From NCBI RefSeq assembly GCF_030418455.1, contig NZ_JAUHPW010000008.1, positions 92,313 to 156,312 on the forward strand: a stretch of DNA of 64,000 nt, written 5' to 3'. The notes under the pieces are model-generated. The model worked only from the letters and a program-made list of their open reading frames with translations, was not told the origin of the DNA and did not search any database. The position numbers were made by a program, and so were the translations under genes. The stretch is from Demequina litoralis. Lineage in GTDB: Bacteria; Actinomycetota; Actinomycetes; Actinomycetales; Demequinaceae. Of this stretch, positions 35,232 to 44,202 are shown one piece after another (positions within the stretch are counted from its first letter, which is position 1; each line of letters starts with the position of its first letter).

Positions 35232-36887
35232 TCAGCCCTTGAGGTCGCGGGCCCGGTAGCCCGAGACGCCGAGCGCGAGGAGCACCGCGGTCGCCCCGAA
35301 CAGCACCACCGGCTGGTACCAGTAGAGGCCGTTGTCGAGCGGGAACTCCCACGTGACGTAGTAGAACGGCGAGACGTGCGCGAGCGGCTCGAGCGCATCG
35401 TTCACCGCGGCGAAGGCCGTGAGCGCCCAGCCGATGATCGTGACGCCCGTGCCGGCACCGATCGCGATGCGCGGCACGCCCGTGAACGCGCCGGCGGCGA
35501 AGGACGCCGCGCCGAGCACCGTGCCAAGCCCGCTCAGCAGGATCCCGGTGGCGAAGATGTGCGCGTAGTCCATGCCGAGGGAGCCGATCCAGTTGCCGAG
35601 CGCGATGCCGGCCACGGTCAGCGCGGACACCGCGACGGACACGACGACCATCGCGAACGCCCGACGCCACGCGACGGTCGTGCGCGCCACGGGCGACGTG
35701 AGCAGCACCGAGATGGTGCGGCGCTGCTCCTCGCGCGCGAGCGCCGCGCCGGCCGCGATGGCGGGCACGGCGATGGCGACGGGCGCCAGGATCGACAGTC
35801 CTTCGCCGTGGTACCAGCCCTCGGGACGCGAGTAGTCGGCGAAGCCCACCATCGCCATGATCGAGTCCGGGAACGCGGACGCGAACTCGCCCACGAAGTC
35901 CGAGACCGCGTTGAACAGCGGCCCCATCACGGTCATCATGAAGAACATCCCGCCGCCGGCGATGGTGACCAGCGCGCGCGAGTCGCTCAGCGCCATCCCC
36001 ACCATGCCGCGCGTGCTCGACGAGCCCTGGAGCAGGCCGAGCACCTTGGCGACGCGCTCGTCCTCCTGCAGGCGCGCGACGAGCGGCAGGCGTCCCTCGC
36101 CCGAGCGCAGGTCGCGGCGGACCAGCGCGGCCCAGCCGAACAGCACCAGCGCCGCGGTGATCGCGAGCAGCACCCCCATCTGGCCCCAGTCGACGCCGTT
36201 GGTGAGCGGCGCGGACGCGTTGATGTAGTGCCAGGGGAAGATCTTGGCCCAGTCCTCCCAGCCCTGGAACATCGGCAGCAGGCCGGACGCGAGGAACGAC
36301 ACCACGAGGTACGCGGTCGCGATGCCGGAGGCGAGCTGCTGCTGCCCCGTGGCGGCGCCGATCGCGAGCGCGATCGCGCCGTAGAGCATCGACACGACGA
36401 GGACGTGGAGCGTCGCGGCGCCCACGTTCACGCCCGCCGTCGGCTCGTCGAACATCAGCGTGATGCCGAGGTAGCCGGCCCAGGCGAGCGCGTTGACGGC
36501 AAGCGCGATGGTGAAGATCGCGAGCGACTTCGACGCGAACAGGCGCGAGCGCGAGCGCGGCGCGGTGGTGAGCACGTTCATCGTGCCGTCGCGCTCCTCG
36601 CCCGCGATGGCCGCGGCCCCCATCGAGATCGCGATGCCCGCGACCACGAACGGGCCCAGGAAGTTGAACATCATCGACATCATGAGGCCGGTGACGCCCG
36701 CGTCCCCGCTGATCCCGATGAGGGACGAGTAGAACTCGGGCATCTCGTCGAAGAAGGCCACCGCATCGTCCCCGATGCCGGCGTACGCCCACATGCCGAA
36801 GACCGCGACGAGCCACAGCGACGCGACGCCGATGAGCGCCCCCAGCCAGCGGTCCCTGACCGTCTTGAGGTAGAGGGTCTGCAGCAT
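35232..36887 (-). CDS. ABC-2 type exporter permease, duplicated (about 12 TM)
   Basis: 551 residues, about twelve TM helices in two similar halves, each with an ABC-2 coupling loop (AGEERDGTMNVLTTAPRSRSR in the first; ALAREEQRRTISVLLTSPVAR in the second). It is a full-size permease able to work with one ATPase gene as a homodimer of ATPases. Its ATG overlaps the ATPase stop by one base (TGATG). Substrate unknown; paired BcrA-type systems often export peptides or lipids and give resistance. Confidence 0.9.
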   Translation of the reverse strand: MLQTLYLKTVRDRWLGALIGVASLWLVAVFGMWAYAGIGDDAVAFFDEMPEFYSSLIGISGDAGVTGLMMSMMFNFLGPFVVAGIAISMGAAAIAGEERDGTMNVLTTAPRSRSRLFASKSLAIFTIALAVNALAWAGYLGITLMFDEPTAGVNVGAATLHVLVVSMLYGAIALAIGAATGQQQLASGIATAYLVVSFLASGLLPMFQGWEDWAKIFPWHYINASAPLTNGVDWGQMGVLLAITAALVLFGWAALVRRDLRSGEGRLPLVARLQEDERVAKVLGLLQGSSSTRGMVGMALSDSRALVTIAGGGMFFMMTVMGPLFNAVSDFVGEFASAFPDSIMAMVGFADYSRPEGWYHGEGLSILAPVAIAVPAIAAGAALAREEQRRTISVLLTSPVARTTVAWRRAFAMVVVSVAVSALTVAGIALGNWIGSLGMDYAHIFATGILLSGLGTVLGAASFAAGAFTGVPRIAIGAGTGVTIIGWALTAFAAVNDALEPLAHVSPFYYVTWEFPLDNGLYWYQPVVLFGATAVLLALGVSGYRARDLKG

Positions 36888-37846
36888 CACGCACGCTCCG
36901 CGGAGGACGATGCGGCGGCGGGCTCGGGCGCCTCGCCGGCCTCGGCCTCGGTCACCTCGTCGCGGTAGAACTCGAGGAAGATCTCGTCGAGGTCGACGGA
37001 GGAGGACTCGAGCGAGACGACGTCGTGCGCGGTCGCGGCGCGCAGCAGCGGGCCCATCGATCCCTCGTACTGGGCGGTCACGGTCGCACCGTCGGCCTCG
37101 ACGCTGTGGACGCCCTCGACGCCCTCGAAGGCCGAGGCGGGGATCGGCTGCGCGAACTCGAGGGTGACGCGGCGCAGCGCCTTGTCGAGGAGCTCGCTCA
37201 TGCGCTCGACCGCGATGAGGTGGCCGCGGCGGATGAAGCCCACGCGGTCCGCGACGCGCTCGACCTCGGACAGCGTGTGGCTCGACAGGAACACCGTGTT
37301 GCCCTCGGAGACGTGCTCGCGCATGAGGGTGTGGAACTCGAGCTGGACCAGCGGGTCGAGACCCGTGATGGGCTCGTCGAGCACGACCACCTCGGGGCGG
37401 TTCATGAAGGCCTGGATGAGGCCCACCTTCTGCCGGTTGCCCGAGGACAGCTCGCCGACCTTCTTGACGAGGTCCGCGTCGAAGCGGTCCGCGAGCGCGT
37501 CCACCCACGCCCAGTCGACCCCGCCGCGCAGGTTCGCGAGGAACTCGAGCGTCTCGCGGCCGGTGAGGTTCGGGTAGAGGGCGAGGTCCGAGGGCAGGAA
37601 GCCGAGGTGGCGGCGGATCTCGACCGCGTCCTTGCGCGAGTCGAGCCCCGCGATGCGGCACTCGCCCTCCGAGGGGCGGATGAGGTCGAGGAGGCAGCGG
37701 ATCGTGGTCGACTTGCCTGCGCCGTTGGGGCCCAGGAAGCCGAAGATCTCCCCCGGGCCGATCTGCAGCGACACGTCCTGCACCGCGGTGAAGTCGCCGA
37801 AGCGCTTGGTGAGACCCACGGTCTCGATGGCGGGGGTGGTGGTCAT
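36887..37846 (-). CDS. ABC exporter ATP-binding protein (BcrA/CcmA type)
   Basis: 319 residues. Walker A GPNGAGKST, signature LSSGNRQK (the SSGN variant common in bacitracin-type exporters), Walker B VVVLDEPITGLDP and switch His in SSHTLSEVER. The C-terminal DUF4162-like region (about 215-300) follows, ending in an Ala/Ser/Glu tail. The ATG overlaps the regulator's stop by four bases (ATGA), and the stop overlaps the permease start, so regulator, ATPase and permease are one operon. Confidence 0.93.
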   Translation of the reverse strand: MTTTPAIETVGLTKRFGDFTAVQDVSLQIGPGEIFGFLGPNGAGKSTTIRCLLDLIRPSEGECRIAGLDSRKDAVEIRRHLGFLPSDLALYPNLTGRETLEFLANLRGGVDWAWVDALADRFDADLVKKVGELSSGNRQKVGLIQAFMNRPEVVVLDEPITGLDPLVQLEFHTLMREHVSEGNTVFLSSHTLSEVERVADRVGFIRRGHLIAVERMSELLDKALRRVTLEFAQPIPASAFEGVEGVHSVEADGATVTAQYEGSMGPLLRAATAHDVVSLESSSVDLDEIFLEFYRDEVTEAEAGEAPEPAAASSSAERA

Positions 37847-38301
37847 GCTGATCCCTTCTCAAGCTCTGCCGTCATGCGCTCCATGAGCGGAGGCCATTCA
37901 CGCGCGAAGAAGTCGGCGAGGTCGCCAAGCTCCGTGACCCGTTCGGGTCGGTCCCGGGGAAGCACGCCGTCGCCGGCGCGGGCGAGGTCGCCGAGCGCGC
38001 GGATGCGCTCCAGCTCGGAGGCCATGACCGCGTACCAGGCGCCGGGACGCAGGCGGTAGCGCTGCGTACGGTCGCCCCGCACGCGCACCTGCTCGACCAT
38101 CCCGAGCTGCACATGCGCGCGCAGCTGCGTCGACACGGTGCCCGCGCTGAGGCCCAGGTCCTCGGCGATCTCGGCCTGGGTCCGCTCGGCAGGCTCGCAG
38201 ATCATCAGCCAGCCGAGGATCTCCGCCCACGCGCGTGCGGAGCCGAACAGCGTGAAGAAGGTCGCGACCTTGTCCACGTACTGGTGCTGCGCATCGTCCA
38301 T
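37843..38301 (-). CDS. GbsR/MarR family winged-helix regulator
   Basis: 152 residues. The winged helix is read in [23 protein letters not shown] (recognition helix) and [19 protein letters not shown] (wing). The start [27 protein letters not shown] is typical of GbsR-type members. It heads the ABC exporter operon and a palindrome lies 10 bp upstream of its start, so it very likely represses itself and the exporter in response to a ligand. The ATG at 38301 begins in a copy of the dispersed 10-mer (MDDAQ); a GTG two codons earlier is also possible. No Shine-Dalgarno. Confidence 0.88.
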   Translation of the reverse strand: MDDAQHQYVDKVATFFTLFGSARAWAEILGWLMICEPAERTQAEIAEDLGLSAGTVSTQLRAHVQLGMVEQVRVRGDRTQRYRLRPGAWYAVMASELERIRALGDLARAGDGVLPRDRPERVTELGDLADFFAREWPPLMERMTAELEKGSA

Positions 38302-38310
38302 CGGCACGTT

Positions 38311-38326
38311 TTCAGTATTGCCTGAA
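38311..38326. promoter_or_regulatory. Palindromic operator candidate for the exporter operon
   Basis: TTCAGTATTGCCTGAA, a perfect TTCAG-N6-CTGAA inverted repeat, sits 10 bp upstream of the GbsR-like start and about 85 bp from the divergent ppk start. Position and symmetry fit autoregulation by a dimeric winged-helix protein. Confidence 0.55.
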
Positions 38327-38411
38327 GTCAATGAAACATGCAAGGCGCCGATGCGGCGGCCGGGCGATCGTGGGGGTGGCGGGGGTCAGCGGTGCGTGGA
38401 AGCATGGCCCC

Positions 38412-40661
38412 ATGCCTGAGAGCCTCGACATCAACGACGCGACCCCCGCGGCGCCGCCCGCCGAGGGTGCGGCCCCGACCGTGGAGTCGGAGGAGACCTA
38501 CCCGGTGCCGACCGTCGAGTTCGAGGAGGACGAGACGCCCTCGCCGCTGCCCGACGACCGCTACCTCGACCGCGAGCTGTCGTGGCTCGCGTTCAACGAG
38601 CGCGTCCTCGAGATGGCCGAGGACCCGCAGACGCCGCTGCTGGAGCGCGCGCGCTTCCTCGCGATCTTCGCGTCGAACCTGGACGAGTTCTTCATGGTCC
38701 GCGTCGCGGGCCTCAAGCGCCGCATCGCCGCGGGCTTCGCGGTGCCGTCCGCGACCGGCATGAGCGCGACCCGCCAGATCGAGGCGATCACCGAGCGCGC
38801 GCACGAGCTCATGGACCGCCACGCCGAGACGTTCGAGGACCAGGTGCGTCCCGCGCTCGCCAACGAGGGCATCCAGCTGGTGCGCTACTCCGACCTCGAG
38901 GACCCCGAGCAGGAGCGGCTGCGCAAGCTGTTCCGCTCGGACATCTTCCCCGTGCTGACGCCGCTCGCGGTCGACCCCGCGCACCCGTTCCCGTACATCT
39001 CGGGCCTGTCGCTCAACCTCGCCGTCGAGGTCCGCGACCCCGACACCGGCAAGGACTACTTCGCGAGGGTCAAGGTGCCGGAGACGCTGCCGCGCTTCCT
39101 CTCCGTCGACGCGGCCGGCCACGTGGGCCAGGTGACCGACGCATCGTCCCTCTCGGACGAGCCGCGCAGCTTCGTGCCTCTCGAGGACGTCATCGGCGCC
39201 CACCTCGACTACCTCTTCCCCGGCATGGAGGTGGTCGCGCACTTCACGTTCCGCGTCACCCGCAACGAGGACGTCGAGGTCGAGGAGGACGACGCCGAGA
39301 ACCTCCTCAAGGCGATGGAGAAGGAGCTGCTGCGCCGCCGCTTCGGCCCGGCCGTGCGCCTCGAGGTCGCGGACGACCTGCCGCTCAAGATCCGCGAGCT
39401 CCTGGTCCGCGAGCTCGGCATCACCGACAACGACGTGTTCCACCTGCCCGCGCCGCTGGACCTCACCGGCCTCAACGTCATCGCGGACCTCGACCGGCCC
39501 GCGATCCAGTTCGCGCCGTTCCGGCCCACCACGCACCACAAGCTCGCCCCCGTCGAGACCGCGGACGAGCAGAACGTCTTCGACGCCATCACGCGCGGCG
39601 ACGTGCTGCTCCACCACCCGTACGACTCGTTCTCCACCTCGGTCCAGGCCTTCCTCGCGCAGGCCGCCGCGGACCCCAAGGTGCTCGCGATCAAGCAGAC
39701 GCTGTACCGCACCTCGGGCGACTCGCCCATCGTCGACGCCCTCATCGAGGCCGCCCACGCGGGCAAGCAGGTCCTCGCCCTCGTCGAGATCAAGGCGCGC
39801 TTCGACGAGAAGCGCAACATCTCGTGGGCCCGCAAGCTCGAGCAGGCGGGCGTCCACGTGGTCTACGGCCTCGTGGGCCTCAAGACGCACTGCAAGCTGT
39901 CGCTCGTGGTGCGCCAGGAGGAGGACGGCCTCCAGCGCTACAGCCACATCGGCACGGGCAACTACCACCCCAAGACCGCGCGCCTGTACGAGGACTACGG
40001 CCTCCTCACCAAGGACTCGGACGTGGGCGCGGACCTCACCAAGCTGTTCAACCAGCTGTCGGGCTACGCACCCAAGGCCAAGTTCCGCCGCCTGCTCGTC
40101 GCGCCGAACAGCGTGCGCTCGGGGCTCATCGAGCGGATCCAGAACGAGGCACGCCACGCCGCCGCGGGCAAGGAGGCGTGGGTCAAGATCAAGGTCAACT
40201 CGATCGTCGACGAGAAGGTGATCGACGCGCTCTACGAGGCCTCGCGCGCGGGCGTGAAGGTCGACGTCAACGTGCGCGGCATCTGCGCGCTGCGGCCCGG
40301 CGTGCCCGGCTTCTCGGAGAACATCCGGGTGCGGTCCATCCTGGGCCGCTTCCTCGAGCACTCGCGCATCTACGGCTTCGCCAACGACGGCACGCCCGAG
40401 GTGTACATCGGCTCGGCGGACCTCATGCACCGCAACCTCGACCGCCGCATCGAGGCGCTCATCACGGTGACGGACCCGCAGCAGGCCGCGAACCTCATCG
40501 AGAACATCGACATGGCGATGAGCGACCGCGTGGCCGGCTGGGAGCTGCACGAGGACGGCAGCTGGAGCCACGGCGTGACCGATGGCGAGGGCGCGCGCCT
40601 CAAGGACCTCCAGGAGACATACATCCGCCGGCAGCCCAAGCGGAGGGCCAAGGGCAAGTGA
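38412..40661 (+). CDS. ppk: Polyphosphate kinase 1
   Basis: 749 residues. PPK1 domains are in order: N domain from [21 protein letters not shown], a head domain, and two phospholipase-D-like catalytic domains. The autophosphorylated histidine is His512 in [21 protein letters not shown] (HxxTGN, quoted in part by position); [15 protein letters not shown] and [14 protein letters not shown] are nucleotide/polyphosphate-site motifs. It reversibly makes polyphosphate from ATP. About 55 residues of acidic, variable N-terminus precede the conserved part; the ATG at 38412 keeps it. mutT1 follows with a GTGA overlap, the same pairing as in mycobacteria (Rv2984-Rv2985). Confidence 0.97.
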   Translation: MPESLDINDATPAAPPAEGAAPTVESEETYPVPTVEFEEDETPSPLPDDRYLDRELSWLAFNERVLEMAEDPQTPLLERARFLAIFASNLDEFFMVRVAGLKRRIAAGFAVPSATGMSATRQIEAITERAHELMDRHAETFEDQVRPALANEGIQLVRYSDLEDPEQERLRKLFRSDIFPVLTPLAVDPAHPFPYISGLSLNLAVEVRDPDTGKDYFARVKVPETLPRFLSVDAAGHVGQVTDASSLSDEPRSFVPLEDVIGAHLDYLFPGMEVVAHFTFRVTRNEDVEVEEDDAENLLKAMEKELLRRRFGPAVRLEVADDLPLKIRELLVRELGITDNDVFHLPAPLDLTGLNVIADLDRPAIQFAPFRPTTHHKLAPVETADEQNVFDAITRGDVLLHHPYDSFSTSVQAFLAQAAADPKVLAIKQTLYRTSGDSPIVDALIEAAHAGKQVLALVEIKARFDEKRNISWARKLEQAGVHVVYGLVGLKTHCKLSLVVRQEEDGLQRYSHIGTGNYHPKTARLYEDYGLLTKDSDVGADLTKLFNQLSGYAPKAKFRRLLVAPNSVRSGLIERIQNEARHAAAGKEAWVKIKVNSIVDEKVIDALYEASRAGVKVDVNVRGICALRPGVPGFSENIRVRSILGRFLEHSRIYGFANDGTPEVYIGSADLMHRNLDRRIEALITVTDPQQAANLIENIDMAMSDRVAGWELHEDGSWSHGVTDGEGARLKDLQETYIRRQPKRRAKGK

Positions 40662-41629
40662 GCCACCACCCCGCGGGCACCGTCGTGGCCGCCGGTGCCC
40701 TGGTGTGGCGCGTCCGCGAGGGCGAGCTCCAGGTGCTGGCGGTCCATCGCCCGCGCTACAACGACTGGTCGTGGCCCAAGGGCAAGCTCGATCCCGGCGA
40801 GTCCCTCGCCGAGTGCGCGGTGCGCGAGGTCGCCGAGGAGACGGGCAAGCAGGTGGTGCTCGGCCAGCCGCTGCCGACCATCCGCTACCCCATCGGGGAG
40901 AAGCAGAAGGTGGTGAAGTACTGGGCGGCCGAGGTGATGTCGCCCACGTCGCAGGCCGTGCGCGGCCGGCCCACCTTCAAGAGCGCGTCGAAGCACGAGA
41001 TCGACCGGCTCCGCTGGCTGTCCGTCGCCGAGGCGCACAAGCTCATCACCTTCCCCGACGACCTGCGGCCGCTGGACGCGCTCGTCGACGCGTACGCCGC
41101 CGATCGGCTCGACACACGGCCGTTCGTCATCGTGCGCCACGCGCGCGCGAAGCGCCGCGCCGCGTGGCACCGCTCGGACCTGCTGCGCCCGCTCACCAAG
41201 AGCGGGCAGCGGCGCGCGGCCGAGCTGGTGCCGCTGCTCGCGGCCTTCGGGGTGCGCAAGGTCGAGTCCTCCCCCGCGCGACGCTGCGCCGACACGGTCG
41301 CGCCGTACGCGGCGACGCTCGGGATCGACGTGCGCACGCACGATGCGCTCACCGAGCCGGGCCACGCGGAGCGCCCCCTCGACACGGCGAAGACGTTCAG
41401 CCGGCTGCTGCGGAAGAAGTCGCCCCGCGCGGTATGCGTGCACCGGCCCACGCTGCCGACCATCGTCGAGATGCTGCGCGCCACGGTGCGCCCCTACACC
41501 CGGGGCGCGCTGCCGCGGAAGAACCCGTACCTGCCCGCGGGCGGCGTGCTGGTCGCCCACGTCGCGGACTGGGAGTCCGGGCCCGTGGTGATCGCGGTCG
41601 AGACGCACCTGCTCCGCGTCCACGTGTGA
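40658..41629 (+). CDS. mutT1: MutT1-type NUDIX hydrolase with C-terminal histidine phosphatase domain
   Basis: 323 residues, two domains. The NUDIX box lies at about 42-64 (starts GKLDPGES, ends REVAEETG, with the REVAEE metal-binding core). The second domain from about 155 is a histidine phosphatase: [11 protein letters not shown] (R-H motif, the G replaced by A as in other MutT1) and [10 protein letters not shown] (second His). Family members hydrolyse 8-oxo-(d)GTP and dinucleoside polyphosphates, protecting the nucleotide pool. The GTG start overlaps the ppk stop (GTGA), so both are translated together. Confidence 0.93.
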   Translation: MSHHPAGTVVAAGALVWRVREGELQVLAVHRPRYNDWSWPKGKLDPGESLAECAVREVAEETGKQVVLGQPLPTIRYPIGEKQKVVKYWAAEVMSPTSQAVRGRPTFKSASKHEIDRLRWLSVAEAHKLITFPDDLRPLDALVDAYAADRLDTRPFVIVRHARAKRRAAWHRSDLLRPLTKSGQRRAAELVPLLAAFGVRKVESSPARRCADTVAPYAATLGIDVRTHDALTEPGHAERPLDTAKTFSRLLRKKSPRAVCVHRPTLPTIVEMLRATVRPYTRGALPRKNPYLPAGGVLVAHVADWESGPVVIAVETHLLRVHV

Positions 41630-41670
41630 CGCGGAGGGTGTACGCGGCTCGCGCGGGCGCGGGCGGGTCT

Positions 41671-41742
41671 GCGCGGCGGCGAGGCGCGCGGGCGCGGCGG
41701 CGAGGCGCGCGGGCGCGGCGGCGAGGCGCGCGGGCGCGGCGG
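41671..41742. repeat. GC-rich tandem array, 21-bp unit
   Basis: Three full copies and one partial copy of a 21-bp unit (GCGCGGCGGCGAGGCGC plus four bases) start at 41671, 41692, 41713 and 41734. It follows mutT1 and precedes the palindromic module at 41784, like the arrays at 8241 and 24487. Confidence 0.8.
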
Positions 41743-41783
41743 CCGGGAACACCCAACCCACGCGCCGCGACGTACCCCGAGTG

Positions 41784-41893
41784 TGCGTACTTCAGGAATC
41801 CCTTGAACAGGTCGCCCCGCGCCCGTCACCTCGTGTGTGCGCACCGCATCCCGGGAGGGCTGTTCTAGCGATCCTTGAAACACGCGCACGCGA
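41784..41893. repeat. Dispersed palindromic module, copy 3 (two arms, about 45-bp spacer)
   Basis: Left arm about 41784-41812 (TACTTCAGGAATCCCTTGAA) and right arm about 41858-41893 (CTGTTCTAGCGATCCTTGAA) are imperfect inverted repeats and match the modules at 8320-8434 and 24615-24640. Confidence 0.65.
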
Positions 41894-42222
41894 CGTGCAT
41901 CGCCTGGCGCGCGACTCCCGGCGATCGCGTCGAGGGGTGAAGACGTCGGACCGGGAGCGCCAGTCGGCGCGAAGGCCGCTCGAGGCGGCTGATGTTGGAG
42001 CCCGGGGCTACCGCGGTCCGACGTCATGACCACCATACGCCCGATGAAGGAGGCCGCAACGTACCTCTCGACCCTTCTCGCGGAGCGCGAACAGCCCCAT
42101 CCGGTGGGCACTCCTCCACACCGGACGACGCGATTCCGGCGCGATCCAGCCATGTGCCCGTTCACATGCGTCATCCCCGGTGGAGGGGTGCCTCACGTGC
42201 GTGGAAGGCTGCCCGGAGGCGG
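41894..42222. other. Non-coding region with a cloverleaf-like inverted repeat
   Basis: A perfect 12-bp inverted repeat, GACGTCGGACCG (41942-41953) and CGGTCCGACGTC (42014-42025), encloses three small hairpins: CGCC/GGCG, GCCGC/GCGGC and AGCC/GGCT. The fold is a four-way junction of 84 nt. It lacks the TTC loop and CCA-type end of a tRNA. The gap lies between convergent genes, so neither strand has an obvious host transcript. An ATG-initiated 66-codon frame follows at 42026 but looks non-coding. Confidence 0.5.
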
Positions 42223-42852
42223 CTAGTCCAGCCGGCCCTCGCGCCACATCGCGGCGCAGCGCTCGAGGTCCTCGCCGGTGCGCAGGAGCTGCGACGCGCG
42301 CATCGTGGTGCGGTGCGCGCGGCGGTCGGCGTGGCCCTCGTCGGTCTGCGCCTCGAACGCGGCGCCCGTGGCGACCACGCGGCAGAACGCCCCGGCGCGC
42401 TCGAGCGCGACCGCGAGGTCGCCGGAGAACACGCCTGACAGCACCGCATCGGCGAGCGTGCGCACCTCGTCGGGGCCGGGCGGGTCCTCGACGCCGGCGA
42501 TCGCGTGCCGCACGTGGGCCGCGTGGACGCCATGGTGGTAGGAGCGTGCGACCGAGGCGGCGTCGTGCTTGACCCATTCCCGGATCATGTAGATGCGCCA
42601 CAGCGCGCCGGGCAGCGTGTGCTCGCCTGCCTTCGACCACATCATCGCGACGGTGTCGATGCCCTCCTCGTCGACCAGGCGGATGAGCCGCTCGACCAGC
42701 TCCGGGTCCTGCGACTCGCGCGCCTGCGACACGATAGCGAGCGCCGTCTCGTGCGCGATGAGGCCGCGGTCGGCGGGGTCGATGTCCCCCTCGATCTGGT
42801 CGGCCATCTCCATGTCGAGCATGGCGGGACGGCGGAAGCGCGGCTCGACCAC
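42223..42852 (-). CDS. Conserved hypothetical protein downstream of msrB
   Basis: 209 residues, mostly alpha-helical, no TM or signal. The middle has repeated helix-forming stretches (LVERLIRLVDEEGIDTVAMMW; ALWRIYMIREWVKHDAASVAR, given in parts) with conserved-looking His, Trp and Tyr, and a HHGVHAAHVRHA cluster of histidines that could bind metal. Function not recognised. The GTG start shares its G with the msrB TAG stop (TAGTG), so it is translationally coupled to msrB and could be linked to oxidative damage (inference). Confidence 0.75.
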   Translation of the reverse strand: MVEPRFRRPAMLDMEMADQIEGDIDPADRGLIAHETALAIVSQARESQDPELVERLIRLVDEEGIDTVAMMWSKAGEHTLPGALWRIYMIREWVKHDAASVARSYHHGVHAAHVRHAIAGVEDPPGPDEVRTLADAVLSGVFSGDLAVALERAGAFCRVVATGAAFEAQTDEGHADRRAHRTTMRASQLLRTGEDLERCAAMWREGRLD

Positions 42853-43262
42853 TACGCCTGCTCGCCGTCCTCGACGAACACGAGCGACACGGAGTTGATG
42901 CAGTACCGGTCGCCGGTGGGCGTCTGCGGGGCGTCGGGGAACACGTGGCCCAGGTGCGACTCGCACGAGGCGCAGCGCACCTCGGTGCGGACCATGCCAT
43001 GCGTCAGGTCCTCGTGGAGGGTCACGGCCTCGGGGTCGGCGTCGTAGAAGCTCGGCCAACCGCAGTGCGAGTCGAACTTGGTGCCGGACACGAAGATCTG
43101 CGCGTAGCAGGCGCGGCACCGGAACACACCGTCGCGCTTCTCGTCGATGTGCTCGCCGGTCCACGGGCGCTCGGTGGCGGCGTTGCGCAGCACCTCGAAC
43201 TCGAACTCGGTGAGCTGGGCGCGCCACTCGGCGTCGGTCTTGACGATCTTGTTGGGGCTCAT
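42852..43262 (-). CDS. msrB: Peptide-methionine (R)-S-oxide reductase
   Basis: 136 residues. The structural zinc site is Cys49/Cys52 (FRCRACYA) and Cys97/Cys100 (VRCASCESH). The catalytic Cys121 is in RYCINSVSL, with [13 protein letters not shown] earlier in the fold. MsrB reduces methionine-R-sulfoxide in proteins, using thioredoxin. GGAAGGAG precedes the ATG at 43262. It is first in a two-gene unit with the downstream hypothetical protein. Confidence 0.96.
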   Translation of the reverse strand: MSPNKIVKTDAEWRAQLTEFEFEVLRNAATERPWTGEHIDEKRDGVFRCRACYAQIFVSGTKFDSHCGWPSFYDADPEAVTLHEDLTHGMVRTEVRCASCESHLGHVFPDAPQTPTGDRYCINSVSLVFVEDGEQA

Positions 43263-43643
43263 GGGGGTCGGCTCCTTCCCAGGCAAGCGTACGCGCGCGG
43301 CGCGCTCCCGAATCGCGCACCGTGCTCGTCGCCGCCGGCCATGCCCGAAGGAAGACGCGAGGCGCCCGACCTCCGAGGGGGGGAGGAGGTCGGACGCCAC
43401 GCGATCTCACCTGGGCGTCCCTTGCGGCGACTCCGCCGTGATGGGTACATGGATAGAGACGTCGGGACGAGCGGTTTTGTTCCCGCACGCCCGAACTTTC
43501 TTGACGGGTGTCTGGACGATGCGCGGCACGCCCGGGAGCCTCCACGGCGGCCGACGCACCGGCCGCTGCGCCCGCTACCGCGCTCGTGGCGCCCCGCGAG
43601 CCGGCGCGCATCGCTCGGCAATTACGCGCGTCGGCGCGCACGG
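43263..43643. other. Non-coding region upstream of msrB with a stable hairpin
   Basis: The clearest element is a long hairpin at 43356-43404: CCGACCTCC pairs with GGAGGTCGG, extended by GGCG/CGCC and CGCG/CGCG. It may be a terminator or a leader structure. One copy of the dispersed 10-mer is at 43514-43523. No coding region is convincing. Confidence 0.5.
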
Positions 43644-43720
43644 AATTCGATTATCGAAACGCCCTCGGAATGTAATCGGTGGCCAATTCGATAATGCCTC
43701 CAGCGCATAATTCGATTCGG
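43644..43720 (+). promoter_or_regulatory. Triple AATTCGAT repeat upstream of the DUF1540 gene (operator candidate)
   Basis: Three copies of AATTCGAT start at 43644, 43685 and 43709. The first is part of a perfect palindrome TTCGAT-T-ATCGAA (43646-43658). The segment is much more A/T-rich than its surroundings and ends directly at the -35 box, so a repressor or activator binding here could control the gene. Confidence 0.55.
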
Positions 43721-43721
43721 C

Positions 43722-43749
43722 TTGAAATCGCCGAAAGCGCGCGTATATT
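43722..43749 (+). promoter_or_regulatory. Promoter of the DUF1540 gene
   Basis: -35 TTGAAA (43722-43727), 16-bp spacer, -10 TATATT (43744-43749): one of the best sigma-70-type promoters in the window. It gives a leader of about 48 nt holding AGGAGG (43793-43798). Confidence 0.7.
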
Positions 43750-43803
43750 GGCGATTGTCACGTCCCTGAGCCGCCGCCGCGGCCACGCTTCCAGGAGGCC
43801 ACC

Positions 43804-44091
43804 ATGCCCGTCTCGATCGGACTCCCCATCGTCTCGTCCTGCTCCGTCGCCTCGTGCGGCTACAACCACGACGGCTGCCACGCCGGAGCCATCTCGGTCG
43901 GCGCCCACGCCGCCTGCAACACGTTCGTCGACACCGAGCACAAGGGCGGCGCCGATGCGACCGCCGCCGTGGGCGCCTGCTCGCTCGAGGACTGCAAGCA
44001 CAACGAGGACCTCATGTGCACCGCGGACTCGATCGCCGTGGGCGGGAGCACCGACGTCGCCGACTGCCTCACGTACGCCGCGCGCGTCTGA
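43804..44091 (+). CDS. Cys-rich DUF1540 protein, two repeats
   Basis: 95 residues. Two DUF1540 repeats are visible. Each has CS(V/L)xxC, then (Y/H)NxDxxC, a (S/I)-rich strand and a final Cys: Cys 13/19/26/40 (approximate) in the first, and CSLEDCKHNEDLMC with ADCLTY in the second. Eight cysteines in this spacing suggest metal binding, but the family has no established function. There is no signal peptide. AGGAGG is perfectly placed and the promoter is strong, so it should be highly expressed when derepressed. It is a single-gene unit with its own terminator. Confidence 0.85.
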   Translation: MPVSIGLPIVSSCSVASCGYNHDGCHAGAISVGAHAACNTFVDTEHKGGADATAAVGACSLEDCKHNEDLMCTADSIAVGGSTDVADCLTYAARV

Positions 44092-44102
44092 CCCGTCACC
44101 CC

Positions 44103-44140
44103 GGCCCCGGCCGCCCTGGAACCCAGGTGCCGCCGGGGCC
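44103..44140 (+). terminator. Hairpin terminator of the DUF1540 gene
   Basis: GGCCCCGGC (44103-44111) pairs with GCCGGGGCC (44132-44140); an inner CCTGG/CCAGG stem extends the structure. It begins 12 bp after the stop codon. Confidence 0.7.
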
Positions 44141-44202
44141 GTGGCGCGTCCGCGCATCGTCCCGTCACACCGGCGTCACACGCGGGTGAGAGACTCGCCA
44201 GC

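Noticed and set aside
41942..42025. Possible tRNA
   Set aside because: Cloverleaf-like shape but no T-loop sequence, no normal anticodon arm and no discriminator/CCA context.
42026..42226. ATG-initiated 66-codon frame right after the cloverleaf
   Set aside because: No ribosome site, weak third-position bias and no recognisable protein; the start is sequestered in the outer stem.
43449..43694. 82-codon frame upstream of the DUF1540 gene
   Set aside because: Arg/Pro-rich shadow translation with poor codon bias, and it runs through the operator repeats.
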